Assembly (NCBI GenBank): GCA_026003015.1 | Contig: BPGL01000002.1 | Span: 310,001 to 374,000 of the forward strand | Length of the DNA stretch: 64,000 nucleotides | Source: Actinomycetota bacterium | GTDB lineage: Bacteria; Actinomycetota; UBA4738; HRBIN12 | Direction of reading: 5' to 3' | Shown: one piece after another, positions 56,419-64,000 of the stretch | How positions within the stretch are numbered: the stretch's first letter is position 1 | Layout of the letters: every line of letters begins with the position of its first letter | Translations under genes and position numbers: made by a program | The notes under the pieces: generated by a model | The model's input: only the letters and a program-made list of their open reading frames with translations | Database searches by the model: none | Told to the model about the DNA's origin: nothing

Positions 56419-57281
56419 TCTACGGGCTGCTCGCGGCCGTCGGCTGGGGGCTCGCCGACTACTCGGGCGCGATCGCCGGGCGGCGGATCGGCAGCGTCCC
56501 CGCCGTGGTCCTCGGCCAGGTGTTGTCGGCCGCGTTCATGACGGCGCTCGTCGTGGCCACGAGCGGCGACGTCGGCACCGTCGCGCCCTGGCTCGAGCTC
56601 GTGGCGGCGAACGGCATCGTGACCGCGACGGCCTACGCCACCCACTACCGAGCGTTGCAGCTCGGCCCTGTGGCGGTGGTCTCACCGATCGGGGGAACCT
56701 ACGCCCTGCCCGCGATCGTCCTGGCGGTCGTCGTGCTGGGCGAGCGGCCCTCGGGGCTCGCGCTCGTCGGCGCGGTGGTGACCGTGACGGGGGTCGTCCT
56801 CACCTCCACGAACCTGCGGGCCCTGCGGGCGGGCCTGCGCGGCCACGCGCCGGGGCTGTGGTGGGCGATCGTGTCGGCGCTCGGCTTCGGTGTGGCCGCG
56901 TTCCTGCTCGGGGTCGCGGCGAGGGAACTTGGATGGGTCGTGGGGCTGTGGGCGTCCCGCTCCGCGCAGGTCCTCGCCTACGTGCCCCTCGTCCTGGTGC
57001 GCCGACGGGAGTTCGTGGCGCTCCGCGGCCGACCGGAGGTCGGGGCGGGGATCGCCGTGGCCCTGGCGGCCGGCGCGGCCGACGTCCTCGGCGTCACGAC
57101 CTACTCGATCGGCTCCGAGCTCGGCTTCATCTCGATCGTCGTGGCCGCGAGCGCGATCTTCCCCGCGATCGCGGTGGGCCTGTCGATCGTGTTCCTGCGC
57201 GAGCGTCTCGTCCCCAACCAGTGGCTCGGCGTGGCGCTCGTGCTCTCGGGCCTGGTCCTGCTCGGCCTCGGAAGCCGGTGA
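56415..57281 (+). CDS. EamA/DMT-family transporter
   Basis: A 288-residue membrane protein with ten helices and an internal EamA repeat: GLLAAVGWGLADYSGAIAGRR and VVSPIGGTYALPAIVLAVVVLGERPSG in the first half, AIVSALGFGVAAFLLGV and VAASAIFPAIAVGLSIVFLRERLVPNQ in the second. It exports or imports a small metabolite. The GTG overlaps the synthetase stop, so it shares its transcript. Confidence 0.93.
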   Translation: MIYGLLAAVGWGLADYSGAIAGRRIGSVPAVVLGQVLSAAFMTALVVATSGDVGTVAPWLELVAANGIVTATAYATHYRALQLGPVAVVSPIGGTYALPAIVLAVVVLGERPSGLALVGAVVTVTGVVLTSTNLRALRAGLRGHAPGLWWAIVSALGFGVAAFLLGVAARELGWVVGLWASRSAQVLAYVPLVLVRRREFVALRGRPEVGAGIAVALAAGAADVLGVTTYSIGSELGFISIVVAASAIFPAIAVGLSIVFLRERLVPNQWLGVALVLSGLVLLGLGSR

Positions 57282-57291
57282 GCCGCGCGGC

Positions 57292-58968
57292 TCAGGGCCC
57301 GGTGTCGGGCGATGGTCGGTGACGGTAGACGTCGAGGTGTTCCGGCGGCAGCGGTGTGTTCCCGAGGATCAGGTCCGCCGCCTTCTCGGCGACCATCATC
57401 ACCGGGGCGTAGATGTTCGCGTTCGTGATCGAGGGGAACACGGAGGCGTCGACCACGCGCAGGCCCTCGAGACCGTGGACCGCCATGGTGGTGGGATCGA
57501 CGACGCTCATCGGGTCCGTGCCCATCTTGCACGTGCAGGAGGGGTGCAGCGCCGTCTCGCCCTCCCGCCCCACCCACTCGAGGATCTGCTCGTCGGTCTC
57601 GACGCCGGGCCCCGGTGAAAGCTCTCCGCCGTTGAACGGGTCCATCGCCGGCTGGTTCAGGATGTGGCGGGCGACCCGGATCGCCTCGACCCACTCGCGG
57701 CGGTCCTGTTCGGTCGACAGGTAGTTGAACCGCAGGGCCGGCTTCGTGCGCGGGTCGGGGCTGCGGACCATCACGGAGCCACGGGCGTCGGAGTACATCG
57801 GGCCGACATGGACCTGGTAGCCGTGCCCCTGGGCCGGAGCGGAGCCGTCGTAGCGCACGGCGATCGGCAGGAAGTGGAACATCAGGTTCGGGTAGGCGAC
57901 CTCGTCGTTGCTGCGGACGAACCCTCCGGCCTCGAAGTGGTTCGTCGCTCCGGGCCCGTCGCGGAACACGAGCCAGCGGAACCCGACCCAGGGGCGACGC
58001 CGCCACGCGAGGTACGGGGCGACCGACACCGGCTGGGTGCAGGCGTACTGAACGTACACCTCGAGGTGGTCCTGGAGGTTGCTGCCGACGCCGGGCAGGT
58101 CGGCCACGACCTCGATCCCCAGCGACCGCAGGTGGTCGGCGGGCCCGACGCCGGAGACCTGCAGCACCTGGGGCGAGTTGATCGCGCCGCCGCACAAGAT
58201 CACCTCGCCGGCCCGTACGGTGCGTCGCCCGCGCCCGCGTCCCCAGGCGTGCTCGTAGTCCACCCCGACCGCCCGCGTTCCCTCAAACACGACGCGGTTC
58301 ACGAAGGCGCGGGTGCGGACCTCGAGGTTCGGCCGACGCTTCACCGGGTGCAGGTACGCGCGGGCGGCCGACAGCCGCCGTCCGCGGTGGATGTTCCGAT
58401 CGAACGGTGCGAACCCCTCCTGTTGGCGACCGTTCACGTCGTCGGTGAGGGGGTAGCCCGCTTGCTGCACCGCCTCGAAGAACGCCTGGAACAGCGGGTT
58501 CGTCGCCGGACCGCGCTCCAGCACGAGCGGTCCGTCATGGCCGCGGAACGGATCGTCGGCCGCGGCCGCCAGGCACGTCTCCATCCGCTTGAAGTACGGC
58601 AGGCAGTGCGCGTAGTCCCAGTCCTGCATGCCGGGGTTGGCCGCCCAGCGCTCGTAGTCCATCGGGTTGCCGCGCTGGAAGATCATCCCGTTGATGCTGC
58701 TGGACCCCCCGAGCACCTTGCCGCGGGCGTGGTAGATCCGCCGTCCGTGCATGTGGGGCTCGGGCTCGGACTCGTAGCGCCAGTCGTAGAAGCGGCTGCC
58801 GATCGGGAACGTGAGGGCCGCCGGCATGTGGATGAACACGTCCCAGGGGTAGTCCGGCCGACCGGCCTCCAGGACCAGCACCTTCGTGGAGGGATCGGCC
58901 GACAGCCGGTTCGCGAGCACGCTGCCGGCCGACCCGCCGCCCACGATCACGACGTCGTAGCGATCCAT
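57292..58968 (-). CDS. betA: Choline dehydrogenase-like GMC oxidoreductase
   Basis: A 558-residue flavoenzyme. The FAD-binding start is [18 protein letters not shown], the GMC signatures are [20 protein letters not shown] and [15 protein letters not shown], and the end has HPSCTCKMG and [20 protein letters not shown], the BetA-type motif with the catalytic histidine region. Length matches BetA. It oxidises choline toward betaine aldehyde. ATG 58968 was chosen over the track start at 59028. It is divergent from the glycine-betaine transporter, which supports the betaine role. Confidence 0.92.
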   Translation of the reverse strand: MDRYDVVIVGGGSAGSVLANRLSADPSTKVLVLEAGRPDYPWDVFIHMPAALTFPIGSRFYDWRYESEPEPHMHGRRIYHARGKVLGGSSSINGMIFQRGNPMDYERWAANPGMQDWDYAHCLPYFKRMETCLAAAADDPFRGHDGPLVLERGPATNPLFQAFFEAVQQAGYPLTDDVNGRQQEGFAPFDRNIHRGRRLSAARAYLHPVKRRPNLEVRTRAFVNRVVFEGTRAVGVDYEHAWGRGRGRRTVRAGEVILCGGAINSPQVLQVSGVGPADHLRSLGIEVVADLPGVGSNLQDHLEVYVQYACTQPVSVAPYLAWRRRPWVGFRWLVFRDGPGATNHFEAGGFVRSNDEVAYPNLMFHFLPIAVRYDGSAPAQGHGYQVHVGPMYSDARGSVMVRSPDPRTKPALRFNYLSTEQDRREWVEAIRVARHILNQPAMDPFNGGELSPGPGVETDEQILEWVGREGETALHPSCTCKMGTDPMSVVDPTTMAVHGLEGLRVVDASVFPSITNANIYAPVMMVAEKAADLILGNTPLPPEHLDVYRHRPSPDTGP

Positions 58969-59013
58969 CCCCGTGGGAGTCTGCACGAGCGCGCCGCCGT
59001 GCGGGCGTCTACG

Positions 59014-59028
59014 TTGCGAAGGGTGCAA
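59014..59028. promoter_or_regulatory. Possible operator between betA and proV
   Basis: Inverted repeat TTGC-N7-GCAA, with another TTGCG at 59037, in the gap between the divergent betA-like and proV-like genes. Symmetry is weak and no BetI gene is in the window. Confidence 0.27.
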
Positions 59029-59107
59029 CCGTTACCTTGCGTGAGCGGTGGTCGCGGCACGACCATCCTCGGGTCGAGTCGCCGTCAGGGTGCCGGGGGA
59101 GGTGCGC

Positions 59108-60130
59108 GTGGGAGATCCGACCGTGTCGTGTCGGAACCTGTGGAAGGTCTACGGGCCCCGACCCGAGCGCGTCGTCGGATCAGCGGAGGCCGACCTCCCG
59201 CGCGCGGAGCTGCTCGAGCGGACGGGCTGCGTCGTGGCGGTGCGCGACGTCTCGTTCGACGTGGCGCCGGGCGAGGTCTTCGTGGTGATGGGGCTGTCGG
59301 GCTCGGGCAAGTCCACGCTCGTGCGGATGATCAACCGGATCCACGAGCCCACCGCGGGGACGGTGCTGATCGACGGCGAGGACCTACGCGCCTGCGACGA
59401 GGAGCAACTCCGCGAGATCCGGCGGCGGAAGATCAGCATGGTCTTCCAGCACTTCGGACTCCTCCCACACCGCCGGATCGTCGACAACGTCGCCTTCGGC
59501 CTGGAGATCCAGGGCGTCGAGAAGGCCGACCGGCTCGCCATCGCCGAGCGGGTCCTCGAGAAGGTCGGTCTCGCCGGCTGGGGGAACGCCTATCCGGAGG
59601 AGCTCTCGGGTGGCATGCAGCAGCGGGTGGGCCTCGCGCGCGCCCTCGCGAACGACCCCGAGATCCTCCTGTTCGACGAGCCCTTCAGCGCTCTCGACCC
59701 GCTGATCCGCCGCGACATGCAAGACGAGGTCCTCTCGCTGCAGCGCGACCTGAAGAAGACGATGATCTTCATCACCCACGACCTCGCCGAAGCGCTCAAG
59801 CTCGGCGACCGGATCGCCATCATGAAGGACGGCCGGTTCGTGCAGGTGGGGACCCCCGAGGAGGTCGTGGCTCACCCGGCCGACGACTACGTGGCCGACT
59901 TCACGCGCGACGTGCCCCGCGCCCACGTGCTCACCGCCCGCGCGATCATGCGGCCGGTCAACGGCGAGGCCCCCCTCGATGGGCCGACCGTGCGGACCGA
60001 CACGCTCGTGCAGGCGTTGATCCCGATCGTCGCCGACGCCGACCGGACGATCCGGGTGGTCGACGACGACCGCGTCGTGGGCGTGGTGGATCGCACCGAC
60101 GTCATGCGGGCGCTCGTCGAGGAGGCCTGA
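59108..60130 (+). CDS. proV: Glycine betaine/proline ABC transporter, ATP-binding subunit
   Basis: A 340-residue ABC ATPase. Walker A is [10 protein letters not shown], the Q-loop is [12 protein letters not shown], the signature is [15 protein letters not shown], Walker B is [15 protein letters not shown], and [15 protein letters not shown] follows. A single CBS-like end ([25 protein letters not shown]) is where osmoregulatory ProV/OpuA proteins sense ionic strength. GTG 59108 follows GGGGGAGG; GTG 59102 and 59048 are possible. It is divergent from betA and starts the proVWX operon. Confidence 0.94.
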   Translation: MGDPTVSCRNLWKVYGPRPERVVGSAEADLPRAELLERTGCVVAVRDVSFDVAPGEVFVVMGLSGSGKSTLVRMINRIHEPTAGTVLIDGEDLRACDEEQLREIRRRKISMVFQHFGLLPHRRIVDNVAFGLEIQGVEKADRLAIAERVLEKVGLAGWGNAYPEELSGGMQQRVGLARALANDPEILLFDEPFSALDPLIRRDMQDEVLSLQRDLKKTMIFITHDLAEALKLGDRIAIMKDGRFVQVGTPEEVVAHPADDYVADFTRDVPRAHVLTARAIMRPVNGEAPLDGPTVRTDTLVQALIPIVADADRTIRVVDDDRVVGVVDRTDVMRALVEEA

Positions 60131-60131
60131 G

Positions 60132-62204
60132 GTGGCGGTCGCCGAGCGGGTCGCCCCCGCCGCGACGGCTCCCCCGCCCGCTGCGGTCCCCGAGCGGTCG
60201 CCGTGGCCGCGCCGTTTCGTCTGGGTCGCCGGGATCGCCGCACTCCTCGTGGTCGGCCTTCGCTTCGCTCCGGGCTTCCCAGACCGTTTCGTGCTCGGGG
60301 TCGGATCCGTCTTCGACGGGATCGACACGTGGGTGATCGACAACCAGCGCACGCACTGGCTGTTCACCGGCCTGCTGAACCCGCTGAAGGACGCGATCCA
60401 GGCGACCGTGGACGGCCTCGTGACCCTGCTGTCGAGGATGACCTGGGTCGGGCTCGTGACCACCGCCGGGGCGCTCGCCGGCCTCGTGGCGGGGTGGCGG
60501 ATGGGCCTGCTAGCCGCGGCCGGCGTGGCGAGCTTCGGGGTGCTCGGGGTTTGGGAGCGCAGCCTGCAGACCTTCGCGCTCGTCGCGATCTCGGTGGTCA
60601 TCTCGCTGGCGATCGGCGTGCCGCTGGGGATCTGGGCGGGCCGGCGCGCGGGTGTGGACCGAGCCCTGCGCCCCTTCCTCGACGCGATGCAGACGATCCC
60701 CGCGTACTCCTACCTCCTCCCGTTCGTCCTGTTCCTCGGCACCGGGTACCCGCCGGCGCTGGCGGCGACCGTCGTGTTCGCCCTGCCGCCCGCCGTGCGT
60801 CTGACGGCCCTGGGGGTGCGCTCCGTTCCGGCGACGACCCTGGAGGTCGCGACGTCGTTCGGGTCGACGTCGCGTCAGGTGCTGCGCAAGGTCCAGCTAC
60901 CGATGGCGACGCCGTCGATCATGCTGGGCGTGAACCAGACGATCATGATGGCGCTCGGCATGGTCGTGATCGCCGCGGTGGTCGCGGCCGAGGGGCTCGG
61001 GCGCGAGGTCCTCGACGCCCTGAAGCTCCTGCGCGTGGGCGCCGCGTTCAACGCGGGGCTCGCGATCGTGATCATGGCCATCGTCCTGGACCGCGTGACC
61101 ACGGCCTGGAGCTGCAGGGAGCGCGAGCGCCGTGGGCGGGCGACGCGGATCGCCGGGCGCACGGTGTCCAGACGGGCGCTCGTCGTGGCCGCGGTCGCGG
61201 CGAGCGCGATCGGCGTGCTCGTCGGACGTGAGGTGATCCGTCAGCAGGAGTGGCCCGAGTCTCTGACGTTCTCGGTGGCCGCGCCGGTCGATGCGATCGT
61301 CGAGTGGTCGCAGCGCAACCTCGGCGACGCCGCGGAGGCGATCGGGGCTGCGCTCACGGCAGGGCTGCTGGACCCGCTCCGCACGCTGCTCACCCGGGAG
61401 CCGTGGTGGGTGATCGCCGCGCTCGCGGCGCTGGCCGGATGGAAGGTGAAGGGGCCGCGCCTGGCCGTCTTCTCGTTCGTGTGCGTCTTCCTGCTCGGCG
61501 CGCTGGGGACCTGGAACCTGTCGATGCACACGCTGTCGATCGTGCTCGTCGCCGTGGTGCTGTCGCTCGTGGTCGCGATCCCGGTGGGGATCCTGGCCTC
61601 GCGCAGCGACGCCGTCGACCGAGCGATCAAACCGCTTCTCGACGCGATGCAGACCATGCCCGCCTTCGTCTACCTCGTGCCGGTGCTGCTGCTGTTCTCG
61701 ATCGGTACACCGGTGCCCGCGGTGATCGCGTCGGTCGTCTACGCGCTGCCGGTGGGGATCCGCCTGACGAACCTGGGGATCCGCCAGGTTCCCGCCACGA
61801 TCGTCGAGGCGGCCGAGGCCTACGGCGCCACATCGACGCAGCGCCTGCGCAAGGTAGAGCTTCCCCTCGCGCGGCCGTCGATCCTGCTCGGGGTGAACCA
61901 GACGATCATGATGGTGCTGTCGGTCGTGATCATCGGGGGCATGATCGGTGCCGGCGGCCTGGGCTTCGAGGCCCTGGTCGCCTTGTCGAAGAAGCGGATC
62001 GGCCAGGGCGTGGTGGTCGGTCTGTCGATCCTGCTGCTCGCGATCGTGCTCGACCGGATCACGCAGGCGATGGGCTCGGCTCCTCGATCGCTGCGAGGTC
62101 CGGTCGGCCTGTCGGGCATGGGCCGGTGGCCGAAGCTCCGGGCCATCCGGGGAAGCGTGTCGTCGGAGCGAACGGACGGAACGAACGGAAAGGGGGAGGC
62201 ATGA
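60132..62204 (+). CDS. proW: Glycine betaine ABC permease, tandem fused double ProW
   Basis: A 690-residue membrane protein that is two ProW-type permeases in one chain. Copy one (about 145-330) has PFLDAMQTIPAYSYLLPFVL and EVATSFGSTSRQVLRKVQLPMATPSIMLGVNQTIMM. Copy two (about 455-650) has PLLDAMQTMPAFVYLVPVLL and EAAEAYGATSTQRLRKVELPLARPSILLGVNQTIMM. Each carries its own EAA loop, so one polypeptide could replace the usual homodimer. The linker region has an extra membrane segment. The GTG lies 1 nt after the proV stop and the end overlaps proX. Confidence 0.94.
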   Translation: MAVAERVAPAATAPPPAAVPERSPWPRRFVWVAGIAALLVVGLRFAPGFPDRFVLGVGSVFDGIDTWVIDNQRTHWLFTGLLNPLKDAIQATVDGLVTLLSRMTWVGLVTTAGALAGLVAGWRMGLLAAAGVASFGVLGVWERSLQTFALVAISVVISLAIGVPLGIWAGRRAGVDRALRPFLDAMQTIPAYSYLLPFVLFLGTGYPPALAATVVFALPPAVRLTALGVRSVPATTLEVATSFGSTSRQVLRKVQLPMATPSIMLGVNQTIMMALGMVVIAAVVAAEGLGREVLDALKLLRVGAAFNAGLAIVIMAIVLDRVTTAWSCRERERRGRATRIAGRTVSRRALVVAAVAASAIGVLVGREVIRQQEWPESLTFSVAAPVDAIVEWSQRNLGDAAEAIGAALTAGLLDPLRTLLTREPWWVIAALAALAGWKVKGPRLAVFSFVCVFLLGALGTWNLSMHTLSIVLVAVVLSLVVAIPVGILASRSDAVDRAIKPLLDAMQTMPAFVYLVPVLLLFSIGTPVPAVIASVVYALPVGIRLTNLGIRQVPATIVEAAEAYGATSTQRLRKVELPLARPSILLGVNQTIMMVLSVVIIGGMIGAGGLGFEALVALSKKRIGQGVVVGLSILLLAIVLDRITQAMGSAPRSLRGPVGLSGMGRWPKLRAIRGSVSSERTDGTNGKGEA

Positions 62205-63181
62205 AGCACGCGCGATGGGTCGCGCTCGCCGCGGTCCTCGTCCTCGGGCTCGCCGCGTGCGGCGACGTCCAGGAAGAGGGCGCCGAGCCGACGGGCGCCG
62301 GCGGCGGCGCCACCGACGTGGCACAGTGCGGCAGCGAGCCCATCCGGCTCGCCGTGAACCCGTGGACGGGGGCCGCCGTGAACGCATGGGTCGCCAAGAC
62401 GATCATGGAGCAGGAGATGGGCTGCACGGTCGAGCTCGTCGACATGGACGAGTTCGCGCAGTTCCCGGCCCTTGCGGCCGGAGACGTCGATGCGACCCTC
62501 GAGGTCTGGCCCTCGGGTCATGCGAAGGACTACAAGCAGTACATCGAGGGCGGCAAGGGCGTGATCGACGGGGGCGAGCTCGGCGTGGTCGGCAACATCG
62601 GCTGGTTCACACCGACCTACGTCGTCGAGGAGCACCCCGAGGTCGCCTCCTGGGAGGGCCTGAAGGGCAACGAGGACGTCTTCGACAACAAGTTCCTCGG
62701 CGCCGATCCCACGTTCACGATCTACGACGAGGAGATCATCGAGAACCTCGGCCTCGACCTCGAGGTCACCTACAGCGGATCGGAGGCGGCCTCGCTCGCC
62801 GCGCTCGACAAGGCCTACGAGGCGCGTGAGCCGATCCTGATGTACTTCTGGAGCCCGCACTGGGCGCAGGCGAAGTACGACCTCACCGAGGTCCAGCTGC
62901 CCGAGTACGACGAGCAGTGCGCGGAGGCGGCTGCGACCAAGGACGGCGAGGGCTACGACTGCGACTACGCCCCCGACGTCTTGTACAAGGCCTTCAGCGA
63001 CCAGCTCGAGACGAAGGACCCGGCTGCGTTCGCGTTCCTGTCCAACATGCGCTACACGAACGAGGACCAGAACGAGATCGCGCTGGCCGTCGACGACGGC
63101 GGACAGTCGCTCGAGGAGGCGGCCCAGGCCTGGGTCGACGCGAACCGCGACGTGTGGGAGGCCTGGCTCCCGAAGGCCTGA
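62201..63181 (+). CDS. proX: Glycine betaine/proline-binding lipoprotein
   Basis: A 326-residue OpuAC/ProX-type binding protein. The lipobox is VLVLGLAACGD. The mature protein has IRLAVNPWTGAAVNAWVAKTIMEQ, LEVWPSGHAKDY and YFWSPHWAQAKYDL, with the aromatic box tryptophans and tyrosines that bind quaternary amines. The ATG overlaps the permease stop (ATGA). A strong hairpin follows the gene. Confidence 0.95.
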   Translation: MKHARWVALAAVLVLGLAACGDVQEEGAEPTGAGGGATDVAQCGSEPIRLAVNPWTGAAVNAWVAKTIMEQEMGCTVELVDMDEFAQFPALAAGDVDATLEVWPSGHAKDYKQYIEGGKGVIDGGELGVVGNIGWFTPTYVVEEHPEVASWEGLKGNEDVFDNKFLGADPTFTIYDEEIIENLGLDLEVTYSGSEAASLAALDKAYEAREPILMYFWSPHWAQAKYDLTEVQLPEYDEQCAEAAATKDGEGYDCDYAPDVLYKAFSDQLETKDPAAFAFLSNMRYTNEDQNEIALAVDDGGQSLEEAAQAWVDANRDVWEAWLPKA

Positions 63182-63201
63182 CCGACGCGGTGCCCGAGGT
63201 C

Positions 63202-63224
63202 GGGGCGGCCCGGTGGGCCGCCCC
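63202..63224 (+). terminator. Hairpin after proX
   Basis: A perfect 10-bp stem GGGGCGGCCC / GGGCCGCCCC with loop GGT, 20 nt after the proX stop and 39 nt before the next start. There is no T-tract, so it may act as an attenuator between the transporter and the aldehyde dehydrogenase. Confidence 0.55.
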
Positions 63225-63263
63225 GGCCGTCCCCGTCCGGCCGTCCTCAGGAAGGGCACGGCG

Positions 63264-64000
63264 ATGAGCGAGCACGTACGGATGTGGATCGGTGGCTCGT
63301 GGGTCGACGCCGAGAGCGGCGCGACCTTCGAGGCGACGAGCCCGTCGTCCGGCGAGGTGATCGGCACGGTGCCCGAGGGCGACCGCGCCGACGCCCGGCG
63401 AGCGATCGAGGCCGCAGCGCGGGCTCAGCCCGGCTGGGCGGCCCGGTCGGCGTTCGATCGGGCGGGTGTCCTGCGCAGGGTCGCGGAGGTGATCGACGGC
63501 CGTCGGGACATGCTCGCCGACGCGCTCTCGCTCGATCAGGGCAAGCCCCGGCGCGCCGAGGCGCTCGACGAGGTCGAGGAGCTGATCGCCTACATGGAGA
63601 TGGCGGCCGCGGACGCGACGCGCGCCGAGGGGCTCCTTCCCCCGTCGGTCGACCCCGCCAAGCGGGTGCTCCTGCAGCGGGTGCCGCGCGGCGTGGTCGC
63701 GGTGATCAGTCCCTGGAACTGGCCGTACACGATGCCCGCCGAGCTCCTCGCGCCGGCGATCGCCTACGGCAACGCGGTCGTCTGGGTTCCGGCCCCCACG
63801 ACCTCGATCTGCGCCGTCCGGCTCGCGGAGTGCCTGGAGGCCGCCGACCTTCCGCCGGGGGTCGTGAACCTCGTGACCGGCCCGGGCCCGGTCGTCGGCG
63901 ACGAGATCGCCGCGAACCCGGGTACGCAGGCCGTCGGGTTCATCGGCTCGATCGCGACCGGGCACACGGTCGCGGCGCGGGCCGCGGGCAAGGAGCTCCT
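63264..64000 (+). CDS. Aldehyde dehydrogenase, betaine-aldehyde-dehydrogenase-like (cut by window end)
   Basis: The first 245 residues of an aldehyde dehydrogenase: MWIGGSWVDAESGATFEATSPSSGEVIG, LSLDQGKPRRAEALDEVEELIAYME and VVAVISPWNWPYTMPAELLAPAIAYGNAVVW, ending in the NAD-binding GPGPVVGDEIAANPG and GFIGSIATG segments. The catalytic Glu and Cys lie beyond the window. Its place after betA and proVWX makes betaine aldehyde the likely substrate, giving a choline-to-betaine pathway. GGAAGGG precedes the ATG. Unlike the copy at 46162, it shows no frameshift in the visible part. Confidence 0.93.
   Translation, partial: MSEHVRMWIGGSWVDAESGATFEATSPSSGEVIGTVPEGDRADARRAIEAAARAQPGWAARSAFDRAGVLRRVAEVIDGRRDMLADALSLDQGKPRRAEALDEVEELIAYMEMAAADATRAEGLLPPSVDPAKRVLLQRVPRGVVAVISPWNWPYTMPAELLAPAIAYGNAVVWVPAPTTSICAVRLAECLEAADLPPGVVNLVTGPGPVVGDEIAANPGTQAVGFIGSIATGHTVAARAAGKEL

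Noticed and set aside
53496-57281. 1261-aa plus-strand ORF
   Set aside because: It starts in a shadow frame of the enoyl-CoA hydratase and passes through the synthetase into EamA only because GC-rich DNA has few stops; the three real genes have their own starts.

Overview
This is a very GC-rich chromosomal window that looks like an ordinary housekeeping and accessory-metabolism stretch of an actinobacterium. Pointers are the F420-type enzymes (a PPOX-class protein and a luciferase-like monooxygenase), a LytR_C-domain protein, DUF5679/DUF5703/DUF6457/DUF3054-like small proteins, a CIRCE-controlled groEL without an adjacent groES, and start codons that often sit 6-10 nt after a TANNNT box (leaderless style). 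I cannot fix the class or genus. I see no prophage, insertion sequence, CRISPR array, rRNA operon or replication origin.

Layout: 1-1.4 kb is the end of ispD, then ispF and rlmB (MEP isoprenoid pathway plus rRNA methylation). 1.4-3.9 kb holds a membrane protein, tRNA-Thr(TGT), a LytR_C protein, a lone response regulator, an Fe-S Rrf2 regulator and a zinc-ribbon protein. 4.0-10.1 kb holds acs (badly frameshifted), a PPOX enzyme, an S9 peptidase and CIRCE-groEL (badly frameshifted). 10.3-20.9 kb holds a thioesterase, an SLH/NlpC-P60 cell-wall hydrolase, an M20 peptidase, an ATP-grasp ligase, a C45 Ntn-hydrolase and YjbQ, a GroES-like protein, then a translationally coupled trio: PrmC-like methyltransferase, S9 peptidase, TlpA-like thioredoxin. 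21-28.5 kb is a molybdenum-cofactor group (moaA, DUF6457, a flavodoxin-like protein and a MogA-XdhC fusion) running into a methyltransferase, a sulfatase and a phosphoesterase. 28.5-39 kb has a KamA-family radical SAM enzyme, two GGDEF/EAL paralogues, transketolase, phosphoribulokinase and a DEAD-box helicase. 39-44.2 kb has a lipoprotein, TetR and an MMPL exporter with an operator I can read, then an LLM oxidoreductase. 44.2-48.8 kb has small membrane proteins, an SDR, a frameshifted small monooxygenase-like gene, an aldehyde dehydrogenase and an MFS permease. 48.9-53.3 kb is a polyamine ABC transporter (potA facing potDBC). 53.5-57.3 kb is an acyl-CoA block (enoyl-CoA hydratase, ADP-forming acyl-CoA synthetase, EamA permease). 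57.3-64 kb is a choline/glycine-betaine osmoprotection module: a choline dehydrogenase-like GMC oxidoreductase divergent from a ProV, double-ProW, ProX uptake operon, followed by a betaine-aldehyde-dehydrogenase-like gene cut by the window end.

The most unusual sequence-level feature is a set of roughly two dozen single-base frameshifts. They are concentrated in the most conserved genes (acs, groEL, an aldehyde dehydrogenase), and most can be explained by one extra C or G at a codon boundary. I think this is a consensus or assembly artefact rather than biology, but the pattern is regular and testable. The most interesting biology is the MogA-XdhC fusion, the fused tandem ProW permease, the ATP-grasp/C45/M20 gene set, the divergent KamA enzyme and the widespread leaderless promoter geometry.

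Almost all intergenic gaps are below 250 bases, and no gene-free stretch exceeds 300 bases.
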